Below, piece after piece: positions 38,241 to 49,240 of a stretch of DNA of 64,000 bases. Made by a program: the position numbers and the translations under genes. The notes beneath the pieces are model-generated. The model searched no databases. It was not told where the DNA came from and worked only from the letters and a program-made list of their open reading frames with translations. Source of the DNA: Dyella solisilvae (GTDB taxonomy: Bacteria; Pseudomonadota; Gammaproteobacteria; Xanthomonadales; Rhodanobacteraceae). The DNA is taken from the NCBI RefSeq assembly GCF_003351225.1, contig NZ_QQSY01000002.1, positions 1-64,000 on the forward strand, in the 5' to 3' direction. How positions within the stretch are numbered: the first letter of the stretch is position 1; every line of letters starts with the position of its first letter.

Positions 38241-39170
38241 TCAGCGATGGTTCTTCACGAAGGCCAGCGGATTGACCACGCGGCCCTTGTACCAGACCTC
38301 GAAATGCACGTGAGAGCCGGTCGAGCGGCCGGTGGAACCGGCCTCCGAGACCACATCGCCCACGTGCACGCGCTGGCCCGGACGCACGTCCAGGCGGCTG
38401 TTGTGGGCGTAGCGGGTCATGTAGCCGTTGCCGTGGTCGATCTCGATCACCTGGCCGTAACCCGTGCGCTCGCCGGCATAGGTGACCATGCCTTCGGCCA
38501 CCGCGTGCACCGGCGTGCCCTTGGGCGCGGAGATGTCCAGGCCCGTGTGATACGCACTGTGACCGCTGAACGGGTCGGGGCGACCGCCGAAGTAGGACGA
38601 GATATAGCCCTCGACCGGCATGCCGGTGGGCTTGAGACTGGATTCGACCTTGGCGTCCAGCAGCAGGCTCTGCAGGGCCAGAAGCTGGGCCTGCTGGCTA
38701 TCGAACTGGCTGGCCAGCTGGTTGATGCTGTTGTCCAGGGTCTGCGGCAGCGCGTAGCCGCTATCCGAGGTGTCTTCTACGCCGCCCACGGGCGGGGCCT
38801 CGTCGAAGTTGAACTCGCCATCGTCGAGCTTGCCGACCTGGGTCAGGCGCTCACCGAGGGCGTTGAGCCGCGTCGATTGCGCCTGGAGCTGGCCAAGTTT
38901 CACCGCCAGGGCGTCCGTGTCGCGCTGGGCGTCCTTGCGCACGCCAGCCAGTTGCTGATCCTGCTGCTGGACCTGCTGGCGGAGGCGGCGGATCTCGCTC
39001 AGCGCCCGGTCGTGGGGGCTGGCTACCACCATGGCGACTGCGCCGCCGAGTCCCGCACAACCAAGCACCGCCGCCGTCGCTGCTCCGATCAAGCGCCAAC
39101 GCAGGCGCCGATCGGCAAGATTGAAGGTTTTCGGCACCTTTTTGGTGCGGGACACAAGTATGATTTGCAT
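38241..39170 (-). CDS. M23 family metallopeptidase (LytM-type)
   Basis: A 309-aa protein: short cytoplasmic N-terminus, one membrane helix (about 30-50, LIGAATAAVLGCAGLGGAVAMVV), a coiled-coil region (about 55-105, RRLRQQVQQQDQQLAGVRK), and a C-terminal LytM domain with both zinc motifs (AYHTGLDIS and HVHFEV). Catalytic residues look intact, so it probably cuts peptidoglycan cross-bridges or stems in the periplasm. It lies between dciA and secA; its start is only 29 bases from the divergent dciA start. Confidence 0.88.
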   Translation of the reverse strand: MQIILVSRTKKVPKTFNLADRRLRWRLIGAATAAVLGCAGLGGAVAMVVASPHDRALSEIRRLRQQVQQQDQQLAGVRKDAQRDTDALAVKLGQLQAQSTRLNALGERLTQVGKLDDGEFNFDEAPPVGGVEDTSDSGYALPQTLDNSINQLASQFDSQQAQLLALQSLLLDAKVESSLKPTGMPVEGYISSYFGGRPDPFSGHSAYHTGLDISAPKGTPVHAVAEGMVTYAGERTGYGQVIEIDHGNGYMTRYAHNSRLDVRPGQRVHVGDVVSEAGSTGRSTGSHVHFEVWYKGRVVNPLAFVKNHR

Positions 39171-39199
39171 GTCTTTCTTCGTCGAAGTTGTCGGCATCC

Positions 39200-39682
39200 A
39201 TGCAGCGCGACGTTCCAAAACCCACCCGCCGCACAGGATCCGGACTCAAAGCCATCACTGAGTTCGGCCCCGTCGCCTCACTGGCCCGCAAAGCCCGTGA
39301 GCTGGATGCATTGGATCGCGCACTGCGCCAGACGTTACCGTCACCACTCCGCGAGCAGGTTCGATTCGCCAACCTGCAAGACGGCCGCCTCGTTTTTCTG
39401 GCTCCCTCGCCGGCCCTGGCCGCCAGGCTGCGCCTTCTCCAGGCGCAAATCCTCTCGACCGCACGTGCTGTGGGCACGTACGCCAGTTCAGTCACCGTGA
39501 AAGTGGCCCCCCCTTCACCGACAGAAACCGTGCCGGATCGGTCCAAACCGCTTTCAAAAGCCGCCGCCTCTCATCTGAGAGCCGCCGCGGCCTCAACCTC
39601 AGACCCCGAATTGCGGAATCTGTTCCTTGAGCTGGCGTCCGTCGCCGAAAATTCTGATTCCAGGCCCGGCGACGCGGACTAA
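39200..39682 (+). CDS. dciA: DciA/DUF721 family helicase-loading protein
   Basis: A 160-aa protein with the DUF721 core (LDRALRQTLPSPLREQVRFANLQDGRLVFLAPSPALAARLRLLQAQIL). DciA is the ancestral loader of the replicative helicase DnaB in bacteria lacking DnaC/DnaI. The C-terminal third (about 110-160) is Ser/Ala/Pro-rich and looks disordered. It is the only plus-strand gene between mraZ and secA. The ribosome site before 39200 is weak; the first ATG of the frame is 12 bases earlier. Confidence 0.82.
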   Translation: MQRDVPKPTRRTGSGLKAITEFGPVASLARKARELDALDRALRQTLPSPLREQVRFANLQDGRLVFLAPSPALAARLRLLQAQILSTARAVGTYASSVTVKVAPPSPTETVPDRSKPLSKAAASHLRAAAASTSDPELRNLFLELASVAENSDSRPGDAD

Positions 39683-39840
39683 GGTCCGTCAGCCACCGAC
39701 TCCATCGCCGTACTCTCCCAACGTCGGCCTGTCGGCCGGCGCCTTCGGGTTTATACCATGCCCCCACGACCCTGATAGACCCTGATGTCATCAGTACGTG
39801 AACAGCTGCCAATGGAAGGGGCGAGGTATATCACAAAACG

Positions 39841-39870
39841 AACGGCCGCGTCCCGAGAGGCGCGGCCGTT
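39841..39870 (-). terminator. lpxC terminator
   Basis: AACGGCCGCG (39841-39850) pairs perfectly with CGCGGCCGTT (39861-39870). On the minus strand the stem is followed by CGTTTTGTGA, a T-rich tail, about 45 bases after the lpxC stop. The rest of 39683-39914 shows no gene. Confidence 0.8.
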
Positions 39871-39914
39871 CAGTTTGTTCAGCTTGGACCGGGGCTTAGC
39901 CGATCCGGCGAATC

Positions 39915-40829
39915 TCAGATCGCCTGCGCCGGGTGGGCGTAGGAGATCGGCGAGGTGGCCGGGTCGTCTGCGAAGCTGACTTCTTCCCAGGCCGAAGCGT
40001 CGGCCATCAGGGTACGAAGCAGCTTGTTGTTGAGCTCATGGCCCGACTTGTGGGCGTAGTAGGCGCCCACCAGGCTGTGGCCCAGCAGGTAGAGGTCACC
40101 GATCGCGTCGAGGATCTTGTGCTTCACGAACTCGTCCTCGTAACGCAGGCCGTCTTCGTTGAGCACGCGGTAGTCGTCCAGCACCACGGCGTTGTCCATC
40201 GAGCCGCCGAGCGCGAGGTTGTGTTCGCGCAGCATCTCGATGTCGCGCATGAAACCGAAGGTGCGCGCACGGCTCACTTCCTTCACGAAGGAAGTGGTGG
40301 AGAAGTCGATCTCCGCCCTGGAGGTGCGCTTGCTGATGATCGGATGGTTGAACTCGATCGAGAAGCCGACCTTGAAGCCTTCGAACGGCTCGAAGCTGGC
40401 CCACTTGTCGCCGTCCTGCACCTTGATCGGCTTCTTGATGCGGATGAAGCGCTTGGCGGCGTTCTGTTCTTCGATGCCTGCGGACTGCAGCAGGAACACG
40501 AAGGGACCGGCGCTGCCGTCCATGATCGGCACTTCCGGCGCAGACAGGTCGACGTAGGCGTTGTCGATGCCGAGGCCCGCCATCGCGGAGAGCAGATGCT
40601 CAACCGTCGAGACGCGCACATCGCCATTGACCAGGGTGGTGGAAAGACGCGTATCACCGACGTTGTCGGGACGGGCGGCGATTTCCACCGGCGGATTCAG
40701 ATCGGTACGACGAAACACGATGCCCGTATTCGGGGCAGCGGGGCGAAGCGTCATGTACACCTTGTCGCCGGTATGCAGACCGACGCCTGTGGCGCGAATG
40801 ATGTTCTTGAGCGTACGCTGCTTGATCAT
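39915..40829 (-). CDS. lpxC: UDP-3-O-acyl-N-acetylglucosamine deacetylase LpxC
   Basis: A 304-aa zinc deacetylase, the committed step of lipid A synthesis. Zinc and catalytic residues lie in [17 protein letters not shown] and [16 protein letters not shown], and the substrate loop [17 protein letters not shown] is at the N-terminus. Follows ftsZ on the same strand after 466 bp. Confidence 0.97.
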   Translation of the reverse strand: MIKQRTLKNIIRATGVGLHTGDKVYMTLRPAAPNTGIVFRRTDLNPPVEIAARPDNVGDTRLSTTLVNGDVRVSTVEHLLSAMAGLGIDNAYVDLSAPEVPIMDGSAGPFVFLLQSAGIEEQNAAKRFIRIKKPIKVQDGDKWASFEPFEGFKVGFSIEFNHPIISKRTSRAEIDFSTTSFVKEVSRARTFGFMRDIEMLREHNLALGGSMDNAVVLDDYRVLNEDGLRYEDEFVKHKILDAIGDLYLLGHSLVGAYYAHKSGHELNNKLLRTLMADASAWEEVSFADDPATSPISYAHPAQAI

Positions 40830-40872
40830 TTTTTTGGTACCTGTAAGGGGCAGCAGCCAAATTAGGGGAGCG

Positions 40873-40900
40873 ATGCTAACACAGTCTTAACCTGTGAAAA
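40873..40900 (-). promoter_or_regulatory. Candidate lpxC promoter
   Basis: On the minus strand a -10 like TAGCAT (40878-40873) stands 16 bases from TTTTCA (40900-40895), about 45 bases before the lpxC start. The hexamers are imperfect, so this is tentative. Confidence 0.35.
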
Positions 40901-41160
40901 GCCAATCCGCTCCACAAACTCTGCACACCCTTTCATGTTCCTTTCATTCATGAACAAGCCACGTTCATGCGGTGTGCAAATATTTCCCTAACCGTTTCAA
41001 CAACTTAGCCTCGACACAGCGCCCCGCACCGGGACGGGATCCGGTGGCGGGACGCTGGACCGGGCCGGATCGAAAGATTCGGCCAGTCATGCGCCATCCC
41101 TGAGGCACGTCGTTGAAGCCAGATGTACTCAAGAACGATCGCCGAACAGCGTCAGCCGGG

Positions 41161-41229
41161 CCCCCCACCTAACGGCGGGGGTGACCCTCGCGTGCACCGC
41201 CCCAACCGGGGCAGAACCGTGCGCGGTTC
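41161..41229. other. Cluster of hairpins in the ftsZ-lpxC spacer
   Basis: GCCCC-AACC-GGGGC (41199-41212) and GAACCG-TGCG-CGGTTC (41214-41229) are adjacent perfect hairpins, preceded by weaker CCCCC/GGGGG and GGTG/CACC pairings from 41161. They begin 67 bases after the ftsZ stop without a T tract. They may end or stabilise the dcw transcript, or form part of an unannotated RNA. The rest of the 466-bp spacer shows only the candidate lpxC promoter. Confidence 0.4.
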
Positions 41230-41295
41230 GTTACTGACAAGTGAAACCGGCGATTTGTTCAATTTTTCTTCAAATTATTTGCCCTGTCAGTCGTT

Positions 41296-42477
41296 TCAGT
41301 CGGCCTGGCGGCGCAGGAAGGCCGGGATATCGAGGTAATCGAAGCTCGGATCGGCGCTCTTGGCCGACGAGCTGGTCTCGACGCGGCTGGTGGTGACGGA
41401 CTCGGGCTGGGCGTAATCGACCACTTCGTTGCCGGTGCCGGTACGCAGCACGACCGGACGGGGGCGCTGGCGCATTTCGACCTGCTGGGTCACCTGCGGG
41501 CGCACCGGCTGGCGGGCGGTGGCGCGGTTGAGGCCGGTGGCGACCACCGTGACGCGCACGTCGTCCTGCATTTCCGCGTCGAGCGAGGTGCCCATCACCA
41601 CGGTGGCGTCTTCGCTGGCGAAGTCGTGGATGACGCGGCCGATCTCGTCGAATTCGCGCATAGTCAGGTTCGGACCGGCGGTGACGTTGACCAGGATGCC
41701 GCAGGCGCCGTTGAGATTGACGTCTTCCAGCAGCGGGTTGTTGATGGCGGCCTCGGCGGCGGCCTGGGCGCGATCATCGCCACGGGCGGTGCCGGAACCC
41801 ATCATCGCCATGCCCATCTCGGACATCACGGTGCGCACGTCGGCGAAGTCGACGTTGATCAGGCCCGGGGCGGTGATCAGGTCGGCGATGCCCTGCACGG
41901 CGCCCTGCAGCACGTCGTTGGCGGCCTTGAATGCATTAAGAAGCGTCACTTCACGACCGAGCACCGACAGCAGCTTCTCGTTCGGCACGGTGATCAGCGA
42001 GTCCACGTGCTGGGAAAGGTCCTCGATACCCTTCATCGCCACCTGCATGCGGCGACGACCCTCGAACGGGAACGGCTTGGTGACCACCGCCACAGTGAGG
42101 ATGCCCTTCTCCTTGGCCAGCTGCGCCACCACCGGCGCCGCGCCGGTACCGGTGCCGCCGCCCATGCCGGCGGTGATGAACACCATGTCCGCGCCCTCGA
42201 GCATCTCCTCGATGCGCTCGCGGTCTTCCAGCGCGGCCTGACGGCCCACTTCCGGGTTGGCGCCGGCGCCCAGGCCCTTGGTCACGTTGGCGCCCAGCTG
42301 CAGGTGCGTACGCGAACCGCAGCTCTTCATGGCCTGCGCGTCGGTGTTGGCGACGACGAACTCGACGCCTTCGATGTTTGCGTTAAGCATGTGCGCCACG
42401 GCATTACCGCCGCCGCCGCCCACGCCGATGACCTTGATGACTGCATTTGGTGCGAGTTTTTCGATCAGTTCAAACAT
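41296..42477 (-). CDS. ftsZ: Cell division protein FtsZ
   Basis: A 393-aa tubulin-like GTPase. The nucleotide loop [12 protein letters not shown] and the tubulin signature [13 protein letters not shown] are present; the C-terminal binding tail [14 protein letters not shown] docks FtsA and ZipA. The ATG at 42477 gives the universal MFELIE N-terminus. Separated from ftsA by 118 bases, the largest gap within the cluster, which leaves room for its own promoter. Confidence 0.98.
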   Translation of the reverse strand: MFELIEKLAPNAVIKVIGVGGGGGNAVAHMLNANIEGVEFVVANTDAQAMKSCGSRTHLQLGANVTKGLGAGANPEVGRQAALEDRERIEEMLEGADMVFITAGMGGGTGTGAAPVVAQLAKEKGILTVAVVTKPFPFEGRRRMQVAMKGIEDLSQHVDSLITVPNEKLLSVLGREVTLLNAFKAANDVLQGAVQGIADLITAPGLINVDFADVRTVMSEMGMAMMGSGTARGDDRAQAAAEAAINNPLLEDVNLNGACGILVNVTAGPNLTMREFDEIGRVIHDFASEDATVVMGTSLDAEMQDDVRVTVVATGLNRATARQPVRPQVTQQVEMRQRPRPVVLRTGTGNEVVDYAQPESVTTSRVETSSSAKSADPSFDYLDIPAFLRRQAD

Positions 42478-42595
42478 TTCCCGTCCTCCGTAGAGCATCG
42501 TTGTCGTTGTAACCGCGGGTGTCGACCGTCCTGTCGCCCCTTGGTGGCGGACGAACATCCATTCGTCCATGGCGAGGCCTCCTGCCCCACCGAAA

Positions 42596-43828
42596 TCAGA
42601 AATTCTTGGTGATCCAGCCGCGTAGCTTGTCGACCAGGCCGCCCACGCTGCCGCCCGAGGGGCCGCTCACGCGCATGCCGCCGGAGCGCGCGCCGTGCAG
42701 CAGCAGACCCACGCCGGTGGAGTGCAGCGGATTGGAGACGACCTCGCCCAGACCCGAGACATGCTGCGGCACGCCCACGCGCACCATCTTGTGGAAGATC
42801 TCCTCGGCCAGCTCCAGCGCGCCTTCCATGCGCGAGGCGCCACCGGTGAGCACCACGCCAGCCGCGACCAGGCTCTCGTAGCCGGAGCGGCGCAGCTCGT
42901 CCTGCACCATCTCGAAGATTTCCTCGTAACGCGCCTGCACCGACTGCGCCAGCGACTGGCGGGCCAGGCGGCGCGGCGGGCGGTCGCCGACGCTGGGAAC
43001 CTGGATGGTTTCCTCGGCGTGGGCGAGCTGCGCCAGCGCGCAGGCGTACTTGATCTTGATCTCCTCGGCATGCGCGGTCGGCGTGTGCACGCCGTAGGCG
43101 ATGTCGTTGGTGACCTGGTCGCCACCCACCGGCAGCGACTTGGTGTAGCGGATCGCGCCCTGCGTATAGATGGAGATGTCGGTGGTGCCCGCGCCGATGT
43201 CCACCAGGCATACGCCCAGCTCGCGCTCATCGTCGGTCAGCACGGACTTGGCGCTGGCCACCGCCGAGGGCACCAGCTCGTCCACGGTGAGACCGCAACG
43301 CTGGATGCACTTGGAGATGTTCTGCACCGCCGCCGCTGCGCCGGTGACCAGGTGCACGCTCGCCTCCAGGCGCACCCCACTCATGCCCACCGGCGAGCGG
43401 ATGCCGTCCTGGCCGTCGATGCGGTATTCCTGCGACTCCTTGTAGAGCACCTTGCGGTCGGCCGGGATCGCCACCGCACTGGCCGCTTCCAGCACCTGCT
43501 CGAGATCGCCCGGAGTCACTTCGCGGTCGCGGATCGCCGCGGTGCCGTGCGAGTTCTTGGTCTCAAGGTGGCTGCCGGAGATCGAGGCGTAGACCGAGCG
43601 GATATCGCAGCCGGCCATCAGCTCGGCCTCCTCGACCGCGCGCTGGATGGAGTGGACGGTCGATTCGATGTCCACCACCGAGCCGCGCTTCATGCCGCGC
43701 GAGACGTGGGTGCCGATGCCGATCACTTCGATCGGTTCGCCCGGCTCGTACTCGCCGACGATCGCCACCACTTTCGAGGTGCCGATGTCGAGGCCGACCA
43801 CCAGTTGCTTGTCGTTCTTGGTCTTCAT
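42596..43828 (-). CDS. ftsA: Cell division protein FtsA
   Basis: A 410-aa actin-like protein that tethers FtsZ to the membrane. Seen are [29 protein letters not shown] and [13 protein letters not shown], and the amphipathic C-terminal anchor [12 protein letters not shown]. Start 43828 overlaps the ftsQ stop by ATGA. Confidence 0.97.
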   Translation of the reverse strand: MKTKNDKQLVVGLDIGTSKVVAIVGEYEPGEPIEVIGIGTHVSRGMKRGSVVDIESTVHSIQRAVEEAELMAGCDIRSVYASISGSHLETKNSHGTAAIRDREVTPGDLEQVLEAASAVAIPADRKVLYKESQEYRIDGQDGIRSPVGMSGVRLEASVHLVTGAAAAVQNISKCIQRCGLTVDELVPSAVASAKSVLTDDERELGVCLVDIGAGTTDISIYTQGAIRYTKSLPVGGDQVTNDIAYGVHTPTAHAEEIKIKYACALAQLAHAEETIQVPSVGDRPPRRLARQSLAQSVQARYEEIFEMVQDELRRSGYESLVAAGVVLTGGASRMEGALELAEEIFHKMVRVGVPQHVSGLGEVVSNPLHSTGVGLLLHGARSGGMRVSGPSGGSVGGLVDKLRGWITKNF

Positions 43829-44562
43829 GTGCGGGGTGAGCCTCCAGCGTTCACGGTGCTCGCCTGCGGCGGCCATCGAACGGCAAATCCATTGGTGTAG
43901 CGAAGATCGGCATAGGCGAAGCCATCGGTATGGCCAGCCATCAGCTGCGGGTAGACGTCCAGGAAACGGCGCAGGCGACGACCGGCCTGGTCGCGGTCGC
44001 CCAGGATGATCTGCGCGCCGTTGCTGGTGGTGAGGCTCCAGCTGCCACGCTCGGTGAGCGAGACGCCGGTGATTTTCAGATGGGTGTTGGTGAACGCCTT
44101 CTGCGTCTCGGCGTAGAAGCTCACCACCTCGGCCAGGCGCGCATCGGGTCCGCGCAGGTCAGGCAGTTCACTGTTGGCGGACACGTCCGGCACGTCGAAC
44201 ACCAGTCCCTGACGGCTGATCAGCTGCTTCTCGTTCCAGCGTGCAAACGGCTGGCGTTCGTAGATGCGCAGCACCAGGGTGTCCGGCCAGCGCTTGCGCG
44301 CCTCCACCGACTCCACCCACGGCAATGCGGCCACGGCCTTCTGCACGCCCTCGATGTCGAGCGCGAAGAACCCCTTGCCGAGACGCGGCATGACCACGGC
44401 GCGGAGCTCGTCCGGCGTGACATGCTTGAACTCGGCCTGCACCGTCAACTGGGTCACCGGCCAGCGATTGGCCGCAAACCATCCGCGCAGCACGCCGACG
44501 ATCGGCAGCGCCACGAGCGCGATGGCGAGAACCCAGGCAACGAGGCGGATGGTTCCCCTCAC
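43825..44562 (-). CDS. ftsQ: Cell division protein FtsQ
   Basis: A 245-aa bitopic protein: short cytoplasmic tail, one helix (residues 7-25, [18 protein letters not shown]), then the POTRA domain ([22 protein letters not shown]...[29 protein letters not shown]). The start is GTG 44562, which overlaps the ddlB stop (GTGA); the open frame upstream lies inside ddlB and is not coding. Confidence 0.93.
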   Translation of the reverse strand: MRGTIRLVAWVLAIALVALPIVGVLRGWFAANRWPVTQLTVQAEFKHVTPDELRAVVMPRLGKGFFALDIEGVQKAVAALPWVESVEARKRWPDTLVLRIYERQPFARWNEKQLISRQGLVFDVPDVSANSELPDLRGPDARLAEVVSFYAETQKAFTNTHLKITGVSLTERGSWSLTTSNGAQIILGDRDQAGRRLRRFLDVYPQLMAGHTDGFAYADLRYTNGFAVRWPPQASTVNAGGSPRT

Positions 44563-45494
44563 ACGCCCTCCCGGAAGCTGGTTTCCAGTACGCGCCAGCA
44601 AAGCGTCTGGTAGTCGATGCCGGCCACCGCGGCGGCTTTGGGCACCAGCGAATGCGAGGTCATGCCCGGCGCAGTGTTCACTTCCAGCAGCCAGTTGCGC
44701 CCCTGCCTGTCGCGCATGACGTCGACGCGGCCCCAACCCGAGCAGGCCAGCGCGTCGAACGCGCGCAGGGCCAGTTCCTGCATCTCGCGCTCGGCGTCGC
44801 CGTGCAGGCCCGGGCAGAGGTACTGGGTGTCCTCGGCGATGTACTTGGCGTTGTAGTCGTAGTACTCGCCCTTGGGGACGATGTTGATCGTGGCCAGCAC
44901 CTGGCGATTGAGGATGCCGACGGTGTACTCACCACCCTCAATGAGGGTCTCCATCAGCATGTCGCCCGGATAGCGCTGGGCCAGCGCCACCGCTTCGTCC
45001 AGATCCTCTTCCTTGAACACGCGGGAGACGCCCACGCTGGAGCCTTCCCAGGCCGGCTTCACGATCAGCGGGAAGCCGATCTCGCGTGCCGCCGCGTGCA
45101 CGTCGGCGCCGCGCGGCAACGCCTTGAACTTCGGCGTGGGAAGGCCAATCGCCTGCCACACCAGCTTGGCGCGGATCTTGTCCAGCGACAGCGCCGAGCC
45201 GAGCACGCCCGAACCCGTGAACGGGATGCGCAGCGACTGCAGGGCGCCCTGCAGCTCGCCGTTCTCGCCACCGCCGCCGTGCAAGATGTTGAACACGCGG
45301 GCGAAGTGGCCTGCACGCGCCGCGTCCAGCAGCGCCGGGATGCCGTCGATCGCGTGCGCGTCGACGCCACGCGCCTGCAGCGCGCCCAGCACGTTGCGGC
45401 CCGAGTCGAGCGACACCTCGCGCTCGGCCGAGCTGCCGCCCATCACCACGGCGACGCGGCCAAACTGTGCGGGATCGGTGATGGTCTTCGTCAC
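44559..45494 (-). CDS. ddlB: D-alanine--D-alanine ligase
   Basis: A 311-aa ATP-grasp ligase with [42 protein letters not shown] and the catalytic [18 protein letters not shown]. Makes the D-Ala-D-Ala end of the peptidoglycan stem. Overlaps murC and ftsQ by four bases each. Confidence 0.96.
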   Translation of the reverse strand: MTKTITDPAQFGRVAVVMGGSSAEREVSLDSGRNVLGALQARGVDAHAIDGIPALLDAARAGHFARVFNILHGGGGENGELQGALQSLRIPFTGSGVLGSALSLDKIRAKLVWQAIGLPTPKFKALPRGADVHAAAREIGFPLIVKPAWEGSSVGVSRVFKEEDLDEAVALAQRYPGDMLMETLIEGGEYTVGILNRQVLATINIVPKGEYYDYNAKYIAEDTQYLCPGLHGDAEREMQELALRAFDALACSGWGRVDVMRDRQGRNWLLEVNTAPGMTSHSLVPKAAAVAGIDYQTLCWRVLETSFREGV

Positions 45495-46930
45495 TTGTGG
45501 GTCCTCAAATTGCCGGCCTGGGCCAGCTCCACCGCCGCCGCGCCGATATCGCCGGCGCCCAGCAGCAACAACAGGTCGCCGTCGCGCAACAGCGCGGGCA
45601 GCGCGTCCTTCAGTTCACGCGGATGGTCGATCAGCACCGGATCGACCTTGCCGCGCGCCCGCACCGCGCGCGCCAGCGCTCGACCATCGGCGCCGGCGAT
45701 CGGCGCTTCGCCGGCCGGATAGACGTCCGTCAGCACCAGCACGTCGGCCTCGGCAAGCACGTTGGCGAAGTCGTCCAACAGGTCGCGCGTACGGCTGTAG
45801 CGGTGCGGCTGGAAGCCGACCACCAGGCGACGATCAGGCCAGCCACCGCGCGCTGCGGCGAACACCGCCGCCAGTTCGCGCGGGTGATGACCATAGTCAT
45901 CGACCAGCAGCGCCGTCCCTTGATCGAGCGCGATCTCGCCGCGGCGATGGAAGCGGCGGCCGACGCCCTGGAAGTTTTGCAGCGCATGGGCGATCGCCTG
46001 CGCCTCCACGCCGAGCTGCCAGCCGATGGTGGCGGCGGCCAGCGCATTGAGTACGTTGTGCCGGCCCGGCAGGTTGAGCTTGACGTGCAGCGCCTCGGCA
46101 CGGCCCGGCAGCCACAGGTCGAAGTGCATCTCGAAGCCGTGCTGCGAGAGATTGCTCGCGCGCACGTCGGCATCCGGCGTATCGATGCCGTAGGTCATCA
46201 CGCGGCGCGTGGTGGACTTGGCCAGCTCGGCCACTTCCGGGTCGTCCACGCACAGCACGGCGAGGCCGTAGAACGGCAGGCGGTGCAGGAAGTCGCCAAA
46301 GGCCTTCTTCACCAGCGCGAAATCGCCCTGATAGTTCTCAAGATGATCGGCGTCGATGTTGGTGACCACGGCGATCACCGGCGACAGCATCAGGAACGAG
46401 CCGTCCGACTCGTCGGCCTCGGCCACGATGTACTGGCCGGTGCCGAGCCGCGCGTTGGCGCCGGCCGCGTTGAGCTGGCCGCCGATCACGAAGGTCGGAT
46501 CGTAGTCCGCCTCGGCCAGCACGCTGGCGGCCAGGCTGGTGGTGGTGGTCTTGCCGTGCGTGCCGGCGATCGCGATGCCGCGACGGAAGCGCATCAGCTC
46601 GCCCAGCATCTCGGCGCGCGGCACCACCGGGATGCGCGCGGCACGTGCGGCGACCAGCTCGGGGTTGTCAGCGCGGATCGCACTGGAGGTCACCACGACA
46701 TCGGCGTCGCCGATGTTCTCCGCGGCATGGCCGACATGGACTTCGATGCCCAGCGCCGCGAGCCGCTGCGCGGTCGGCGAGTTGGAGCGATCGGAACCGG
46801 AAACCGCATAGCCCAGGTTGTGCAGCACCTCGGCGATGCCGCTCATGCCCACGCCGCCGATGCCGATGAAATGCACGCGGCGGAAGGTGGTCATCAAGTC
46901 TTCGTGCGCGAGCAGGCGGCGCGGCGTCAT
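45491..46930 (-). CDS. murC: UDP-N-acetylmuramate--L-alanine ligase MurC
   Basis: A 479-aa Mur ligase: Rossmann motif [20 protein letters not shown] loop [11 protein letters not shown], and [10 protein letters not shown]. Adds L-Ala to UDP-MurNAc. Start 46930 is taken for its ATGA overlap with murG; an internal ATG at 46894 would also leave the domain whole. Confidence 0.95.
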   Translation of the reverse strand: MTPRRLLAHEDLMTTFRRVHFIGIGGVGMSGIAEVLHNLGYAVSGSDRSNSPTAQRLAALGIEVHVGHAAENIGDADVVVTSSAIRADNPELVAARAARIPVVPRAEMLGELMRFRRGIAIAGTHGKTTTTSLAASVLAEADYDPTFVIGGQLNAAGANARLGTGQYIVAEADESDGSFLMLSPVIAVVTNIDADHLENYQGDFALVKKAFGDFLHRLPFYGLAVLCVDDPEVAELAKSTTRRVMTYGIDTPDADVRASNLSQHGFEMHFDLWLPGRAEALHVKLNLPGRHNVLNALAAATIGWQLGVEAQAIAHALQNFQGVGRRFHRRGEIALDQGTALLVDDYGHHPRELAAVFAAARGGWPDRRLVVGFQPHRYSRTRDLLDDFANVLAEADVLVLTDVYPAGEAPIAGADGRALARAVRARGKVDPVLIDHPRELKDALPALLRDGDLLLLLGAGDIGAAAVELAQAGNLRTHK

Positions 46931-48000
46931 GCAGCCACCTCCAGGCAGGCGCGGGCGATCACGGCGGCTGCGTCAGGCTTGGCCAGCGTGCGCGCGGCCT
47001 CACCCATCGCGATCGTGCGCTCGCGGTTATCCAGCAGCGCTTCGAGGCGCTGCGCCAACTGCTGTACGTCCAGATCCTTCTCCTGAATCAGTTCGGCCGC
47101 ATGCGCGGCGACCAGCGCCTCCGCATTGCGGGTCTGGTGGTCATCCACCGCATAGGGGAACGGCACGAGCACCGCGCCGAGGCCGGCGGCGGTCAGTTCG
47201 GCCAGGGTCAGCGCGCCGGCGCGGCACACCGCGAGGTCGGCCCAGGCGTAAGTGCCGGCCATGTCCTCGATGAAAGGAACGATCTGCGCCTCGACGCCGG
47301 CCTTGGCATAGGCCTCGCGCGCCTCGTCGATGCCGCGGTTGCCGCACTGGTGCAGCACTTCGGGGCGCTGCGTCGGTGAGATCAGCGCCAGCGCCTGAGG
47401 CAGCGCGATGTTCAGCGCGCGCGCGCCCAGGCTGCCGCCCAGCACCAGCAGGCGCGGACGATCATGCCGGGCAGCCATGCGTTCGCGCGGCGCTGGCAGC
47501 GCTGCGATCGCGCCGCGTACGGGGTTGCCCACCCACTCCGCGCCCGGCAAGGCATCGCTGAAGCCGGCGAGCACACGCTGGGCATGCGCCGCCAGCTTGC
47601 GGTTGGTGAAACCGGCGACGCGGTTCTGTTCGTGCACCAGCAGCGGTCGACGCGTGAGGCGCGCGGCCACGCCGCCGGGGCCGGCCACGTAGCCGCCCAT
47701 CGACAACACGCTGCGCGGCTTGATCCGGCGAAGCGCGGCCAGCGAGGCCAGCAGCGCCCGCGCTAGCATCAGCGGCGCCAGCAGGCGGGTCTTCAGCCCC
47801 TTGCCGCGCAGGCCGCCGACCGGCACGGTGACCAGATCGATGCCGTGCGCCGGCACCACCTTGGTCTCCATGCCGCCCTCGGCGCCCAGCCACACCACGG
47901 GCACGCCCTGCGCGCGCAGCGCTTCGGCCACGGCCAGGCCGGGGAAGATGTGGCCGCCGGTGCCGCCAGCCATGATCAACACGGGCGCCTGTCCGCTCAT
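46927..48000 (-). CDS. murG: Undecaprenyl-PP-MurNAc-pentapeptide GlcNAc transferase MurG
   Basis: A 357-aa peripheral glycosyltransferase that makes lipid II. Two G-rich loops ([19 protein letters not shown] and [12 protein letters not shown]) and [31 protein letters not shown] are family marks. The start at 48000 overlaps the ftsW stop (ATGA); the longer open frame upstream is inside ftsW. Confidence 0.96.
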   Translation of the reverse strand: MSGQAPVLIMAGGTGGHIFPGLAVAEALRAQGVPVVWLGAEGGMETKVVPAHGIDLVTVPVGGLRGKGLKTRLLAPLMLARALLASLAALRRIKPRSVLSMGGYVAGPGGVAARLTRRPLLVHEQNRVAGFTNRKLAAHAQRVLAGFSDALPGAEWVGNPVRGAIAALPAPRERMAARHDRPRLLVLGGSLGARALNIALPQALALISPTQRPEVLHQCGNRGIDEAREAYAKAGVEAQIVPFIEDMAGTYAWADLAVCRAGALTLAELTAAGLGAVLVPFPYAVDDHQTRNAEALVAAHAAELIQEKDLDVQQLAQRLEALLDNRERTIAMGEAARTLAKPDAAAVIARACLEVAA

Positions 48001-49238
48001 GCGGTCACCGCCTCGCGCGCAGGCGCGGCGGCAACGGCCGGATTGGCGTCCGGCACGGCGTTGGCGGGGTTGCGTGCCGCCATCTGGCGCGCGTCGATCG
48101 CGCGGTTGATTTCGTAGGTGGTGCGCAACAGCACGCCGGCCATCGCGCAGGTCAGCACGATGGACGAGCCGCCGTAGCTGATCAGCGGCAGGGTCAGGCC
48201 CTTGGTCGGCAGCGCGCCGAGGTTCACGCCGATCGACACCATGGTCTGCGCGCCCAGCATCAGCGAGATCCCGCAGGCCACGTAGCCGGCGAAGCGCTGG
48301 CCCATCTCCATGCCCTTCATGCCCATGTACAGGCCGCGGCCGACGGCCAGCGCGAACAGGCCCATCACGAACAGGATGCCAGCCAGGCCCAGTTCCTCGG
48401 AGATCACCGCGAAGATGAAGTCGGTGTGCGCCTCGGGCAGGTAGGAGAGCTTCAGCACGCTCGAACCCAGGCCTACGCCGGTCCATTCGCCGCGGCCAAT
48501 CGCCATCAGCGACTGCGTCAGCTGGAAGCCGTCGTTGAACGGATCCGCCCACGGGTCGATGAACGAGGTGAGGCGTCGCATGCGGTAGGGCTCGAACTTC
48601 GCCACGAACCACAACAGCGCCACCACCGGCAGGCCCATGCCGCCGAGGTACACCGGCTGGGCGCCGCCCAGCCAGATCATGCCGATGGTCACCGCGATCA
48701 TCAGCGTGGCCGAGCCGAAGTCCGGCTGCGCCAGCAGCAACACGACGAACATGCCTGCGACCATGATCGGCTTGAACAGGCCCCAGAAGCTGGTCTCCAC
48801 GCTTTCGCGATGGCGCACCAGATAGCTCGCCGTATAGACGACGAGGATCAGCTTCACCGCCTCGACCGGCTGGAAGCTGGTGATCAGGAAATTGAGCCAG
48901 CGCCGCGCGCCGTTGATGCGCATGCCGATGCCCGGCACGAACACCATCAGCAGCAACAGCACCGCGCCGCCCAGCAGCAGATAGGCATTCTTCTCCATCA
49001 GCTTCAGCTCGGTGCGCATGGCGATGGCCGCCAGCACCAGGCCAATGCTGAGGAACAGCAGGTGGCGCTTGAGGAAGTAGAACGCGCCGATGTGCTGGCT
49101 CTCCGCCACCGCGATCGAACTGGACGCCACCATCACGACGCCAACGCTCGCCAGACCGACGAGCGCGATCACCAGCGGCATGTCGAAGCTGCCGCGGGGT
49201 CCCTGTCGTCGTTTGGCTTGGGTGGCGTCGAATAGCAT
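47997..49238 (-). CDS. ftsW: Lipid II polymerase FtsW
   Basis: A 413-aa SEDS protein with about ten helices; the catalytic-loop region RRLTSFIDPWADPFNDGFQLTQSLMAIGRGEWTG and the PTKGLTLPLISYGGSSI stretch are typical. The last 35 residues are an Ala/Pro-rich cytoplasmic tail. Partner of FtsI in septal peptidoglycan synthesis. The start lies two bases after the mraY stop. Confidence 0.95.
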   Translation of the reverse strand: MLFDATQAKRRQGPRGSFDMPLVIALVGLASVGVVMVASSSIAVAESQHIGAFYFLKRHLLFLSIGLVLAAIAMRTELKLMEKNAYLLLGGAVLLLLMVFVPGIGMRINGARRWLNFLITSFQPVEAVKLILVVYTASYLVRHRESVETSFWGLFKPIMVAGMFVVLLLAQPDFGSATLMIAVTIGMIWLGGAQPVYLGGMGLPVVALLWFVAKFEPYRMRRLTSFIDPWADPFNDGFQLTQSLMAIGRGEWTGVGLGSSVLKLSYLPEAHTDFIFAVISEELGLAGILFVMGLFALAVGRGLYMGMKGMEMGQRFAGYVACGISLMLGAQTMVSIGVNLGALPTKGLTLPLISYGGSSIVLTCAMAGVLLRTTYEINRAIDARQMAARNPANAVPDANPAVAAAPAREAVTA

Positions 49239-49240
49239 CG

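Noticed and set aside
40965-41168. 67-codon minus-strand frame in the ftsZ-lpxC spacer
   Set aside because: No ribosome site, biased composition, and it overlaps the hairpin cluster; no sign of coding.
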